A stretch of DNA of 64,000 bases from Histoplasma ohiense (taxonomy: Eukaryota; Ascomycota; Eurotiomycetes; Onygenales; Ajellomycetaceae). The notes below the pieces were generated by a model. That model ran no database searches. It was given only the letters and a program-made list of their open reading frames with translations, and was not told where the DNA came from. The stretch spans positions 1,364,001 through 1,428,000 of the forward strand of contig JAEVHH010000002.1 in assembly GCA_017607445.1 (NCBI GenBank), written 5' to 3'. Of the stretch, positions 42,585 through 54,203 are shown piece by piece. Positions within the stretch are counted from its first letter, which is position 1. Each line of letters opens with the position of its first letter. Position numbers and translations under genes: made by a program.

Positions 42585-44669
42585 ATGGACGGACCCCCGC
42601 CCCCTCCTCCACCTCATGGTACTCCTCCAGGAGGTAGACCACCCCCCAATGCAAACGGCGGGTATCGCAAATCGACAGACCTTCCAGAAGGACCCTATGA
42701 TATTTTCATCGTTCCGCCTCATTCGTCAGGTTCTGGTTTCATATACCTACCTTCCCTTCAATGTCATAGGAACAGCTTTCTGGCTGGAGTGGCGGCCACT
42801 CTGGTTGGGGTAGGAGTATACGTATGGGTGGTGCCAATTCTGAAAACGTGGGTTTCATCAGTTGCTCAAAGTGGTGGTTCGGGCGTCTTTTTGGTTGTTA
42901 TAGTGGTTGGAGTTGCTAGCTGGGCTTGGGGAAGGTCACAAACAGGTTCCAGCAGCACGCCGCCCCCGCCTCCGCCGCGTGGTGCTCCTCGACCGCCTCC
43001 CACTGGCGGAGGAACGGGTCACGGAGGTCCGCAGCACGAACCGCCTCCCTCATCAGGCCCCAATCATAACTCCGGGGAAGGCCCTCACTATCAAAATTTC
43101 AATGGGCAGTACTCAGGAGGAGGTTATGGAAATGGTCCGAACCCAGGTGGACAATACAATGGAGGCCCATTCCCTGGTAGCCAGTATCCTGGAGGCCATC
43201 GTTATACTCAAGGAGAAGGAGCCTCTGGGGCTGGCGGGTCGGCCCCGCCACCTCAATCTCCTCCAGACCCACCACCAACCACGCCACCCAAGCCATCTGA
43301 AAATGACACTCCCAAGCCGAAAGACACAGACTGGGAAAGGGCGAGGGAAGAAACAAAACGAAAAGAAGACATAAGAAGGAAGATGGAGGAGTTCCGGAAG
43401 AAGAGAGAGGAGGAAGAAAAGGAAAAACAAAGACAACGGGAGAAGGAGGCGCGAGAACGAGAATTCCGTGAGAGGAAGGAAAAGAGAGAAAAGGAGCGAC
43501 TTGCTAAAGAGGCCGAGGAAAAGGAGGCTACAGAGAAAGCCGCTAAAGAGAAAGCTAGGGCGGAAGCTGCTGCTCGGTTCGCCGCTGCTCGTGAAGCCGT
43601 GGCCGCAAAGAGAGCTGCAGACAAGGCAGCTGCGGAAAAACTTGCAGCGGAGAAGCTCGCAGAAGCGAAATTAATGGCGGAGAAGTTGGCAACAGAAAAA
43701 TTAGCGGCGGAGAAACTAGCGGCGGAAAAACTGGCCGCAGAGAAACATACAGAGTCGGTTAAGCAAGCGCCATCTGTCAACACCCCCCCAAGAACGCCTT
43801 CCCCGCAGAAAAAACCTCCTTTTCCATCTGCAAAAACAGAACTTGAGGATGATGCATATTCATTTCGTCCCTATGATCGACCCAGGAAACAGCCGTCTGC
43901 ACCCTCCGTATTCTCTGAATCATCGTATGCACCGTCCCAATCGACTACACGAACAACCCCACCACCCTCTCGACGCGGACCGTATTCCACAAAGGATCCC
44001 GATAAGATCATTATATATGGCGTGTATGTATTCAACAACACTTTTATGAGGACACCCGTTGCACAGCTGGTGTCGGGGAAGGGGCATGTAACCGATGGTT
44101 TGATACTACGCATCACCACGGAAGGAATGTTCGTAGATGATGACATTAGAGGTGTAGCCCAACGCGAATGGGACGTCAAAGCATGGACAATGAAGCTTGT
44201 TGAGGTATGGTGCCCCCAGCTCGGTGCGAACCCTTCTTCCATCCGCCCAAGCCAGGTGAAGACCAATCCTTTCCGGCTCAGCACGTCATATGCGCACAAG
44301 GTTCCCACCAGTGAGGAATCTGATGCGTATTTGGCAAACCTGCACAGGTTCTGCAAAAATCAGTGCCGGCTAGGAGCTGCGTCTTCCGGACTAGGGCCTC
44401 GCAGTGGCAATAGTAATGGCAGTATCATTGATAATGGAGACATTCTGCAGAGCGCGGAGTTGCGTGGCTTCCACGTCGTTCGTGCAAGCATCAGAGACCA
44501 GGAAGGCAAGAAATATGTCTTTGTCTTGCAAGAGGCCGAGGCTTGGAAAGTAGCCGTCGGGCTGCAGCGGTTGAAGAAAGGGAGTCAAGTTAGGGCACTG
44601 GGTGTGTGCGGCTTGCCTGCCAACGAAACCAACGCTGTTCTTGAGAGCCTGGGGTATGTCGCAAGTTGA
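42585..44669 (+). CDS. Proline-rich membrane/coiled-coil protein, unknown function
   Basis: Single exon, 694 aa, ATG start. Order of parts: a Pro/Gly-rich N-terminus (MDGPPPPPPPHGTPPGG), two close hydrophobic helices at about 65-86 and 99-117, a Pro/Gly/Tyr/Asn-rich linker to about 245, and a highly charged Lys/Glu/Arg coiled coil at about 249-389. The coiled coil ends in eight AAEKL-like pentads (349-388). A Ser/Pro linker and then a globular-looking C-terminal domain from about residue 468 to the end follow (KIIIYGVYVFNN, VTDGLILRITTEGMFVDDD, AQREWDVKAWTMKLVEVW). The C-terminal part has the even composition of a conserved fungal domain, but I do not recognise its family. The pair of helices suggests an internal-membrane hairpin. 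The coiled coil resembles TolA only in composition. Function unknown. Confidence 0.78.
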   Translation: MDGPPPPPPPHGTPPGGRPPPNANGGYRKSTDLPEGPYDIFIVPPHSSGSGFIYLPSLQCHRNSFLAGVAATLVGVGVYVWVVPILKTWVSSVAQSGGSGVFLVVIVVGVASWAWGRSQTGSSSTPPPPPPRGAPRPPPTGGGTGHGGPQHEPPPSSGPNHNSGEGPHYQNFNGQYSGGGYGNGPNPGGQYNGGPFPGSQYPGGHRYTQGEGASGAGGSAPPPQSPPDPPPTTPPKPSENDTPKPKDTDWERAREETKRKEDIRRKMEEFRKKREEEEKEKQRQREKEAREREFRERKEKREKERLAKEAEEKEATEKAAKEKARAEAAARFAAAREAVAAKRAADKAAAEKLAAEKLAEAKLMAEKLATEKLAAEKLAAEKLAAEKHTESVKQAPSVNTPPRTPSPQKKPPFPSAKTELEDDAYSFRPYDRPRKQPSAPSVFSESSYAPSQSTTRTTPPPSRRGPYSTKDPDKIIIYGVYVFNNTFMRTPVAQLVSGKGHVTDGLILRITTEGMFVDDDIRGVAQREWDVKAWTMKLVEVWCPQLGANPSSIRPSQVKTNPFRLSTSYAHKVPTSEESDAYLANLHRFCKNQCRLGAASSGLGPRSGNSNGSIIDNGDILQSAELRGFHVVRASIRDQEGKKYVFVLQEAEAWKVAVGLQRLKKGSQVRALGVCGLPANETNAVLESLGYVAS
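43629..43748 (+). repeat. Degenerate 15-bp coding repeat (AAEKL)8
   Basis: Eight consecutive 5-residue units (AAEKL, AAEKL, AEAKL, MAEKL, ATEKL, AAEKL, AAEKL, AAEKH). The DNA copies differ mainly at third codon positions, which suggests selection for the peptide after expansion. Confidence 0.85.
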
Positions 44670-46469
44670 TGGAGATGGAGATTGAATTGTTCTCCAGGTA
44701 AGGGATAAGGTATGAAAGAACACCATGAAGACTTTAGCCATCGGAACAAGCGGTGCTGACCATCATCGGTTGAGTACTAGTAGACGGTAGCTTGTTCGAT
44801 TCTTGTTTCTAATTCCTGTGTATTTTCAATCATTTTTCTTTCTTGTTTCAGCCCTCCGTCAAGGATATCCGAAATACGCATCTTTCTAGGTCATTTTTAG
44901 CGATGGAGTTTAGATAGAGGCATATATCATTCATTCGCTCAGTCATCCCTTTGCTTTCTGACGAGAATTTCCTTTGGAGGTTCCCATGCTGCTGCGACAG
45001 CTCTTCCCATGTTGTGCGAGTTGGCTTGACGGTCACCTTTTCGTTCTCCGTTTTGTCTTTGTCTTTGAGAATACCCCTTTTTTTCACGTACATATACGAC
45101 TGCAAGTCATGCGTGCACGCATGTGCTAACTGTTGGCCAATTTGGTCTGGATATTCTGGTGTGTAATAGTTTTTGGACATCTTCTTAATACCATCTATGT
45201 TATGTTATATATATATATATATTTTTTGGGCCGCTGATGGCTCATCTTGCCATCTGCCTGGAAAGCATAAGTTGGCTGCTCCCGCTGGGTTATATAGCAA
45301 CCAGCTATGTCTAATTATTCCACCATCACGAAACCGCTGTGGATGATTCGATCCTGCTGCGTAACCCTGCGAATGTATTAATTATTTCGATGAATGATAG
45401 CCAAGTCGGCACTCTCATTCGGCTAGCGGCGCCAGGACGCAAAGCCCGGGTTTTTCTGCAACATTTCAGCCACAAAACCCCAAAAGTGAACACAAACCAG
45501 CTCATCTTCGAAGACTGTGATAGAGTACGATTGGAACTTAGCATCCAATCGCTGAACACATGAATCGATACACAGCTTCTGTCAATTAACCTGCTGGCGT
45601 CTCTCTTCGCAGACCCGAGCTTTTCGAAAGAAGAATCCTAGCCTGCTCAGCGAGACATGCCCGCTCTAAGGCTAAGAAAAGAGCATTGGGTCATGACGCG
45701 GAGAGGTCCATCCGAGCAGAATGTGGCTGCCTGGATCAACCATGTCTATCCACGCACTCAAGTTCATCGTGTCTGCTATTTAGGGTTTACGAAGCTCAAC
45801 CTTGAGGGCATTTGTCTCGAGGAGGGGAGCTGGTCGCGGGAGAGGGTCCGTCCCCCGTGCTGGATGTCCCGGATGCTGTGATGTTTTGATCTGGTCTGCG
45901 GAACTGATTTTTGAGACTTCTTTCTGATTTGCCCCACACTGCCAGGATCAATCTTCACAAGAACTGATGTACGACCTGATTTGCGGTCTCTAACTGGGCT
46001 GAAGTTTGGGAATACTTGTTTTTCCTTTTTGCTGCCCTTGTGCTTTTGAACTGCTTGTGCTGTGTTTTGTACTTGCTTCGCTTGCAAGCAATTGGATAGT
46101 GGACACGGCAATGGCGTGTGCAATATCTGCTGAACAACCTGCTGCAGCTGCCTCTTGGGCGGAGCATTGCCATTCCCGGCCTCTTGCTCTTTTCTTTTTA
46201 AAAAGGGCAAAGCCCCCTGTCCTTTACTGACTGAATTATTTGTCTTATCTGACCGGTTGCAGACTTGGCTTAGCTGCTTATTTCAGGTAGGCCCTTATAT
46301 ACGGCGCTCCTTCGCCCTGTCCACAGGTTGTACCGGAAGCTTGTCCCTCCCTCTTCTCATCCCTCTCTCCTGGTGGAAACAAGACGTGTTTTCTATCAGT
46401 CTATTCAGCACTACAGCACTTCCAACATTTATCCCCTCCATATAAGGTCCGGGCAGGGGAATTTCAAAC
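44670..46469. other. Intergenic between two plus-strand genes
   Basis: About 1.8 kb. It includes (TA)n near 45208-45221. A 144-codon minus frame (45776-46210) begins at TTG and is Gln/Lys-rich without a recognisable domain, so I reject it. Otherwise nothing seen. Confidence 0.5.
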
Positions 46470-47943
46470 ATGACGAGCACTTACTCAGACCAGCCAAGGT
46501 ATCGGGACGACCCTTCGGCAAACGAGAAGGATATCTTAGTTGCTGAATATAATATTGCCGCTTTGGAAGATGCACAATCATCTCCCGTCCACAAAAGGCG
46601 CTGTGGTTTCATGAAAGGAGGATGGGCCGGCTTTAGAGACAGCTCTCGGTCTATCTGGACTAGAATCTCGCTTGTACTCTTCAAAGTTGTCTTGTTTGCT
46701 GGACTGGTTGGCTTCTTCTACAAGGGCACTTTTCACGGATTTAAGAAGGTAAGTGAGGAATGTTTCTTTAATCGTCACTTCAATATTCACTCATTCTCCT
46801 CCTTTATTTTTGTCAAAGTCCCCATCATTATTGCGCTACTTTCTACCCTCGATGTTTCTGTACCTAGTGGGTATTAACAGATATCTCTAGCAGTGTGCAC
46901 ACCCCAAGCAGAACAACAACCAGGTATCTGTAAATAGCTGGCATGACCATGGACCTTCTGATAAACGGGACATCTCTGTCAATACAACTACCAACTCCAT
47001 TGTCGGCAAATTTCCGCTCTATGACAGCCTCAACTTAACCACCGTCACTGGTAGCATTGCTGTCGTCATCGACCCTCAGCCTGCACATCCAGAACAACCA
47101 GAAAAGCCAGCACGTGTGTCCATAAAGACCGAGTCAGGAAGCATTTCTGTTGCATTCAGGTTGCCTGGTGTACAACCTGCCCTTAACGATGCTGCCAGCT
47201 TCACACAACTCCAAAGCCTTTATTACTCGGACAAACCAAGTGTACGCGGCAACGACAATAAAAACAACAACCTGCACGCATTCCTCACCCCTCGTTCCTA
47301 CGAAGTAGAAATCCATACTTCCTCTGGTAGCATCTCGGGCCAAATCGCTTTCTCAAATATACTCAAGCTCTCCACTGTCTCCGGCTCCATCAGCGCTAAC
47401 CTCATTCCCCTTGTCTTCCTGCCCGATGAAGACGAAGAGCCCCCTCGCGATCCCCGTGATCCCTGGAACCCTCCGGGCGATGGCCGTGACGATGTGGTTC
47501 CCGCACATCGTGCCAACATTTCCATCATAACCTCCACTGAGACAGGAAGCACTCACCTCTCGCTTTCCGAGCCCTTCTTCCCCACACCTCCAGAACAGTC
47601 TACCAAGAATGCGGGCCAGCCGCAAAAGGGCAAGCACATCCCCAGATCCATCACCGCACACCACATCGCGCGGGGCTCCGGATCTTTGGCCGTTGTTTAC
47701 CCACCATCCTGGTCTGGGCGCGTCCATGGAGCTAGTTCCGGAAAGGGCCATGTCCATCTTGGTGGTGAGGGCTTGCTGGTTCGCTCTGGCAATCAGACGG
47801 TCGCTGACGGTGTGAGATATCCGGAACCCGAGGACGAGTGGGACGCTCCGTGGTGGGGCGCGTCTGGCATTATGAACGTTACCATTACAAGCAACGGCGG
47901 TACGGTGGACTTTTTCGCTCGGGGGGATAGGCGGGGTGAATGA
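46470..47943 (+). CDS. Type II membrane protein with Gly-Ser-Ile beta repeats
   Basis: Two exons, 46470-46748 and 46891-47943, phase 0, 443 aa. The donor is GTAAGT and the chosen acceptor is CTCTAG at 46890; the neighbouring AGs at 46880 and 46893 would give stops or break phase. A cytoplasmic N-terminus of about 65 residues precedes one helix at about 66-85 (ISLVLFKVVLFAGLVGFFY). The extracytoplasmic part carries repeated beta strands with the motif (S/T)GS(I/L): TVTGSIAVV, TESGSISVAF, TSSGSISGQI, TVSGSISANL, TETGSTHLSL, RGSGSLAVVY. This resembles the solenoid of bacterial DUF4097/LiaG-like putative adhesins. N-glycosylation sequons (NTT, NLT, NQT) support a lumenal or cell-surface location. 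Fungal proteins of this kind are known but uncharacterised. Role unknown; surface or wall association is inferred. Confidence 0.8.
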
Positions 47944-48762
47944 GTGAACTGGAGAGAGTATTGGGTTGGAAGGGCGGGGAGATTCTGAAAGGATTGACTG
48001 AACATGGAGAGCTAATCTGCCCACGTCGGTGGGATGTGATGGGATAGAGTATTCTAGTGAGAATAGTATATGCACCACTGTTGGCAGCTAAGATCAAGCC
48101 GATCACATTTTTCCTTCCATTTCATTTTGGATTTACTCTATCTGTTCATATTTTCATTCAGTCTTTTCGATTTTGGATATCGTCAGATTTCCCTCTCATT
48201 TTCCTCGTTTCCCTTCGACTTCCAAACATTTTGTGGTGGAATAATTAGGTGTGTGATGGTGATGAAAAAACCGAAGCCACTTTGGATGGATAAATAAAAG
48301 CTTCCCCCCGAAAATGGGAAATAACATGTGGTTGGACTCGCCTCGGATCAGACAGAAGGAAAAAAAACATTCAATCGAGTACGGCGGTTTGGCTTCATTG
48401 TTTGAGCGAGGTGTTTTTGAATTCCCTGTTTTTGATTCATGCTGATCTGAAACCATGCAATGCAAAATCATGACAAGCAACCGCCAAAAGAAAAGCAATA
48501 GGATGGATAGCCGTGTTTAAACAACCTGAAGACAAAAATAAACAGAAATACAATGAAATCAACCTTCCACTTCCCTCCACCATAAAAAGAATAACAGCAA
48601 AGATCCAACATGAAAAGAAGAAAAAGGGAGTGGGGAATAAAGCTGAGCCAAAAATAAATAAATAAATAATAAAATAAAACAATCATCATACGTCACAACT
48701 GGACACGGAAAGTGAGAAAACAACCGCCTACTTCTCAAAGCGAATAGGATTTACACGAAACG

Positions 48763-48793
<31 letters not shown>

Positions 48794-49554
48794 GGGGAGA
48801 GGGATAGCAGAGAAGAAAGAGTAGATCAGCTTTACGACCGCCGCAGGTGAGTAAAATAATAAAATAATAATAATAATAATAATAATCCCTACGAAGCATA
48901 TCATTTTCTTCAAACTTGTGTGTGACCGCTGTTCATCATCTATATCTACTCCACAAGGTCAGAGACCGTAACACTAGCCATTCCATACCCAACTATGTAA
49001 GATGATCCATGGATGATGATGAAAAATGAAAACCAAAATGAAAAAAAAAAAAAAATGAAAAAAGACATTGGAATATGAAAATAGGGCAAAAAGTGCAGTA
49101 GTAGGTGACCTGGAGAATAAACAATAATGTTAAAAAAGATAATAATGAATTTGGTAGACATCAATTCAAAAAAGAGAGGGAAAAGAGAGGCGAAAAACAT
49201 GAGAGTAGGGAAACCCAAAAAAATAAAAATAAAATAAAAAAAGTAACAAAGTGGGAATCGTAAATATGTATGACTAAATAAAGATTGTTTACCTTCTCTC
49301 TCCCTCTCATCTGCGCGCCTGTTTTCCTTAAATGTGATGTTTTGCCATGTATGAGTTCTATATGCGAGTGTCGTTGCATTTATACCCGGTTTGGTTTTGC
49401 TTCCCCCCTATTATAAGGACTGAGGTGTGGTAAGGTATGAGGTTTTGGTTTTGCGGGGTGGGTTTTTCTAAATTTTTTTTTTTTTTTCTTAGACTAACTT
49501 CATTATTTCTTCATGTTAATAATACCCGACGAACGACGAGGGAGCTCATATCAT
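47944..49554. other. Convergent low-complexity intergenic region
   Basis: About 1.6 kb between two 3' ends. It is A/T-rich with an A22-G12 run near 48764-48797, ATA/ATT repeats near 48856-48885, and poly-A and poly-T runs. The Phe-rich frames here are artefacts. Confidence 0.6.
48764..48797. repeat. Poly-A then poly-G tract
   Basis: About 21 A followed directly by about 12 G. The exact counts in the assembly are uncertain because of homopolymers. Confidence 0.8.
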
Positions 49555-52157
49555 TTACCATCCGTGTTGGTGGTAGGAGCTCTCGAATGGGTTTTGGCCG
49601 CCACCCCGCGCAAAACCGCCCCCGTTCATCATATTAAATAGGATGTTGGGGTCGATATGGATATTCTGTCCGCCGCCCATACCTCCCATTCCACCCATGC
49701 CTCCCATACCTCCCATACCGCCCATGCCACCCATGTGCGCGAAGGAGGCACCGCCACCGCGCGCGAATATGTCCGTAGGGTCTAAGAGGTCATCACCATT
49801 GTCATAGCTGGCACGTTTCCTGTGGGGTGAAAAAAGGAATGATTAGTTTATGAGGATGGGGGTGGGGGCCCCGGGTGTCGTGGGGCCGACGAGGGTGAAT
49901 AAAAGAAATGAAAAATGAAAAGAAAAACAGGTGTTTCGTTGGGGGAACTTGGGGGGTCATACTGAGGATCACTCAAAATTTCATACGCCTCTCCAATCTC
50001 CTTAAACTGCGTATCTCCCTTATCGCCATCAAGATTCTTATCCGGATGATGCTGAATCGCCATCTTCCTATACGCCTTCTTAATCTCCTGCTCCGTCGCG
50101 TTCTTATCGACGCCAAGAATCTTATAGTAATCTTTCCGCTGGCTCTTCTTAAGCTCAAACTCTGCATTTCGAACTTCTTCCTGAATACCCTTTTCGTTGG
50201 GATTAGCCTCCGCAATCTTTTTGAATTCACGCGATGCTTCCTCCCAGTTTCCCGCGGCTCCGTACGCCTTTGCCCGCACCCGTTGCGCCTTTACGTATGC
50301 AGGATCAAGTTTGAGCGCACTTGTGCAGTCTTCAATTGCTTTGTCGTAGATGCTAAGGTTAAGATAGGCCTGGGCACGGTTCTGGAGCAGTTTGGAGTTG
50401 ATATCCTTATTTTTGGGGTCAACTTCCAGGGCCTTAGTGTACAGATCGATAGCTTCTTGGTATTTTCTCGACTTGAAAGCTGCGTTTCCTTCATCTTTCA
50501 TTCGGAGGAGTTTCTGCACCATGCGGAGATATCGGATCGCCTGTGTGGAGTCCGGGTCTAGGCTGAGAGCGAGTTTAAAGTGTTTGATTGCCTGCTCGTT
50601 CTCTCCTTGGGCGTAAAATAGCCGGCCTCGGAGTAATAACGCATCCGGATCCTGATTGTTATCTCGTAACATGGACATGACGATATTTTGAGCATCACCC
50701 AATGAATTAACATTTCCCATCTTTAGATACGCTTCCACTCGCATCAGCCTCCATTTGCGCGGTTGAGTCACGCCAAATCCTAGCCCCTTTACGGCCTGAT
50801 CCAGGCAATATAACGTCATAGAGCCTCCTCTATCATCCCGTAGAGAACCTTCTGCCTGGGTGACATGATGTAACATTGTCTCCGCAGGGCCTTTATCCTT
50901 CGCGGTAACGGGTGGTTGGATCTGTGAATAGATGGATAATGCCTCTGTGGGGCGACCAAGACTAGTGTATATTCTTGCTAATCTGTGCATGATTTTCTGG
51001 TTACCAGGTTCCAACTCATCAGCCAGTTTAGCATCTTCCAGGGCTTCATGGTAGAGATGTGCGGATATGTAGGCAGCCGCTCGGTTTGAAAGATAAGTTG
51101 ATGACGACGGTTGGGCCTCGACCGCTAGATTCAAAAAATAGATATTAACACATAAACAAACCCGCAGCCGCTCCCTATGGTTCACTGCATCACCACTCTC
51201 AAATTGTTTCTTTGCTGAACACCTCTTAGAGGCCCTTTTATAATCCCCCCCCATTTCGCTTAAGCCAAGGCATTTTTCATCTCACCCACAGCATCATTAA
51301 AAAAGCAAAGAAAAAAAAAATAAACAGCAAGAAATAAGCTTACCCTTCGTATACTCCTGGATGGCTTTCTGATAATCACCTGCCTTGAAAAACTTATTCC
51401 CGGCTAACTTGCACGCCTCCGCATCAACAGCGGGGGGTGCAGGTTGTGGCGCACTTGACGTGACATTATGCGGGGGAGGGGTGGGGCTTCGCTCCGCCGT
51501 ATCGGAATGGACGCCGTTTGACTGCATGCCCGCAGATGAGGCAGGGGAGTCCTGCCGAGTGGGGGTAGAGAAGGCGGAAGGGGAGGGGACGGCGTTGGTC
51601 GCAGCAGGGGAGGTCACCGCATCCGGTTGCTCAACATCCATGGAGCTGCGACTATCGTCTCTCCCAGCTGCCATGGCGGATAGACGACGGAGCTCGTCCG
51701 GGGGCAGATTCAATGGGTGGGAGTCCCGATCGTAGGTGAAGCGGGGGGACGAACTCTTAGATTTATGCTTGGTAGGGCTATCCGAGGGTGTCGAGGCAAC
51801 CCGGCGGCTTTTGTGTTTCGGGTCCCGCTGCGGCCTGGAAGAGGACTTAGAGGGGGATTGGCGGGAGGAGCCAAGGCGGTAGGAGGAGGATGACTTGTTT
51901 TTGCTATGGTTACTGTTGTTGTTGTTGGCGGTGCTGAATGTGGAGAGCTGTTGTGAGGACTGGTGGTGTTTGGAGGCAACGTCCAAGGAAGAATCGGTGT
52001 GTCGGTCGGAGGAGGCAGCACGGACCAAAGCGGGCGGATGTTGAGAATCGTGAAGCTGAAGGTCGGACAGGTCTGACCCGTTGCTGGCGGAAGGCTTGTG
52101 GTGCTTTTTCTTGTCGGGGGATTTTTTGGAGGAGGAGAAAAGTTTTGTGAGAACCAT
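49555..52157 (-). CDS. TPR and J-domain co-chaperone (DNAJC7/TPR2-like)
   Basis: Three exons, 52157-51344, 51124-49963 and 49819-49555, give 746 aa. The ATG at 52157 begins MVLTKLFSSSKKSPDKKKHH; the frame runs on upstream without an ATG. Residues 1-240 are Ser/Pro-rich and disordered. TPR motifs start at about 250 (CKLAGNKFFKAGDYQKAIQE) and continue to about 590 (KDEGNAAFKSRKYQEAIDLY, ALEVDPKNKDINSKLLQNRA, SALKLDPAYVKAQRVRAKAY). A J domain follows (KDYYKILGVDKNATEQEIKK, HPD in HHPDKN, then YEILSDPQKRASYDNG). A Gly/Met tail with (MGG) repeats and a QNPFESSYHQHGW end closes the protein. This is the DNAJC7/TPR2 architecture, which links Hsp70 and Hsp90 by binding their C-termini through TPRs; the long N-terminal extension is a fungal feature. 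Cytosolic, with no signal peptide. Confidence 0.93.
49677..49738. repeat. 9-bp coding repeat (Met-Gly-Gly)n
   Basis: CCCATNCCN CC-type units on the + strand encode about six or seven MGG triplets in the C-terminal tail of the TPR/J protein. Confidence 0.8.
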
Positions 52158-54203
52158 GAGTCCGGTGCGAGCGAGGTCAGACCCAACTAAAAATAACAAG
52201 ACGACTAGGGATGCGGGAGCAAGGTCAAAAAAAAAAAAGGAAAAAAGGAAAAAAGGAAAAAAGGCAAAAAAAGGAAAGCAAAAGAAGCCCAGCGAAACAA
52301 CCACCTAAATACAATAATTATTACAGCGCCAAACAGTCGAAAAACTTGACTGGATTGAAGACAGCAGAAAGGGAGATAAAAAAAAAAAATGTTGAGGATG
52401 ACAGGTCAACAACAACAACAACAACAACAACAGCAACAGCAACGATTAAATAAAACTAAATAATTGCTGGCTGACGGACAGACAGGACGGACTGCGGGAG
52501 GTCGCAGCATCAATCCCTCCCCAGCCCTAGTATTTATTTCTTTAGAAGCCGATGGAAGTTGATCGTGTTGAGCTAAACACTTGTTCACATCCACATCAAC
52601 AGCAACAGAATTTCCCCAGCCACGGGAATATTTAACCAAAACAAGACCACCCTAACAAGCCAGCTAAGGGAGCTCAAGACAACAAACACAGGGCTCGTCC
52701 GAGGAGGGATCGTGGAACAGAATAGAGTCGGACACAGAGAACCGCTTAGGTTGAGCGGTAGAATCGATATAAAAACAGAATAAGACCAGTCAAGAATGCA
52801 GAAGTTGGTGCAGAAATTGCGGGAGGTGGGAACAAGGGCTCTCGGAGAGAAATAAATATCTTTTCTCTCCTCCTCTTCAAATTCAACGAAAAGAGTTAAT
52901 CAAGTCGACAAGAAAAGTGATCCCCGAGATGAAGTGATGAAATGCCTTTTTTTCCACCTGGGCAACCTTCACCAGATTTGATTCCCGGGAGATAACCAGC
53001 AACAGAGAGGGGAAGTGGAAAAAGAAATAAATCGAATTGAATGCCCATTGGACTCGAGCTCCCCAGCGAATGAAGCTCCGCGCACTTCCAGGTGGTATAA
53101 ACAACCCAATCGTTGAACCCCTTAGGGGTTGACATTGCTTATTTAGCGCTCCCCACGGCGTGAAGCAAAATATCGTTAGTTAACACAATTTCCGACTTCT
53201 GACTTTTGTATATAAGGTAATAAATATGAATGAGGACTTGAAACGGTTTTTTTTCATTTGATATTCTTCATTATCATAAGAAGTGTGCCCTTTTAATACC
53301 CTGCTTAACCCTTTGAGATTCGTAGACCAATTGCCCCTCTGCTACACGACCAAAGCAGATATGATTCGACCGCCCAGACAAACATCGATAAAAACACACC
53401 ATATATAAGTGAATAAATAAAAAAAGTATGATAGGAAAATTGCTAGCCCGTTTCATCCGCATCCTAAATCCATGCGTAAATGTCTTACCGGGAAGATTCA
53501 AACCTTATCCCACCCTCTTTTCGACGAGCTGCTCTCGTAGGCCTTGCTGTGGGGTAACTCAAAGTAACTAAGTCTCATATCAAAATATATCATATAGTTC
53601 GGCCAAGAAGATGACATGGGCTTGGGTAATCACATCAAAAAGCCAAGGGGTGACCGTTCGGCGATGGGGAATAAGGGCGAAGCCGCATATCATCCCATCC
53701 AGACATGAAATATCTCCTGGGTTAAACGACATATGTTGTTAGGAAATGCGGAATGAATAGAAGTAAGGAAATGGTACAGCGCGCAAGGGGGAAAAAACGC
53801 AAAACGGCTAGAAGGTAGAATTGATAAGGAGCCAGAGATGGCCGTGAGATGTCGTAGTCATAAATAGTGGTGTAAACCAAAAAAAAAAGGGGGGGAAAGA
53901 AATGGGAAAGGAAACAAAGCCTGTCAAATCGCTGTTTCTACTGTATGTAATGGCGAAAGACTCTTTGGTTCCGGAATTATCCCACCCCCCGGAAGTGGCG
54001 GTGTTGCAGAAGGCCCTGCTGAAGTTGGAGACTCTAGTTTCCGCATTGTTGTTCGGGAAGTCGCAGTTGGAGGATTACAGCTCCTGGGAGTGTTCTCTCT
54101 ACGGCGCTTGAGGGTTTCATTCTTTGGGTGGTTATGGCACTGGTGATCAACGCGGTTAGTAATTACATTCTTCCGGGGGAACGGTTGGGCTTTAACATGG
54201 GAG
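52158..54203. other. Intergenic, TPR/J promoter and rua1-like 3' flank
   Basis: About 2 kb. It contains (A)nGG repeats near 52228-52280 and a (CAA)n run near 52408-52440. A Lys-rich frame at 52.2 kb is an artefact. No gene recognised. Confidence 0.5.
52408..52441. repeat. (CAA)n / (CAACAG) microsatellite
   Basis: About nine CAA units ending in CAGCAACAG, in the upstream region of the TPR/J gene. Confidence 0.85.

Noticed and set aside
45776..46210. 144-codon minus frame rich in Gln/Lys
   Set aside because: Starts only at TTG, no domain, and sits in a region upstream of a + strand gene.
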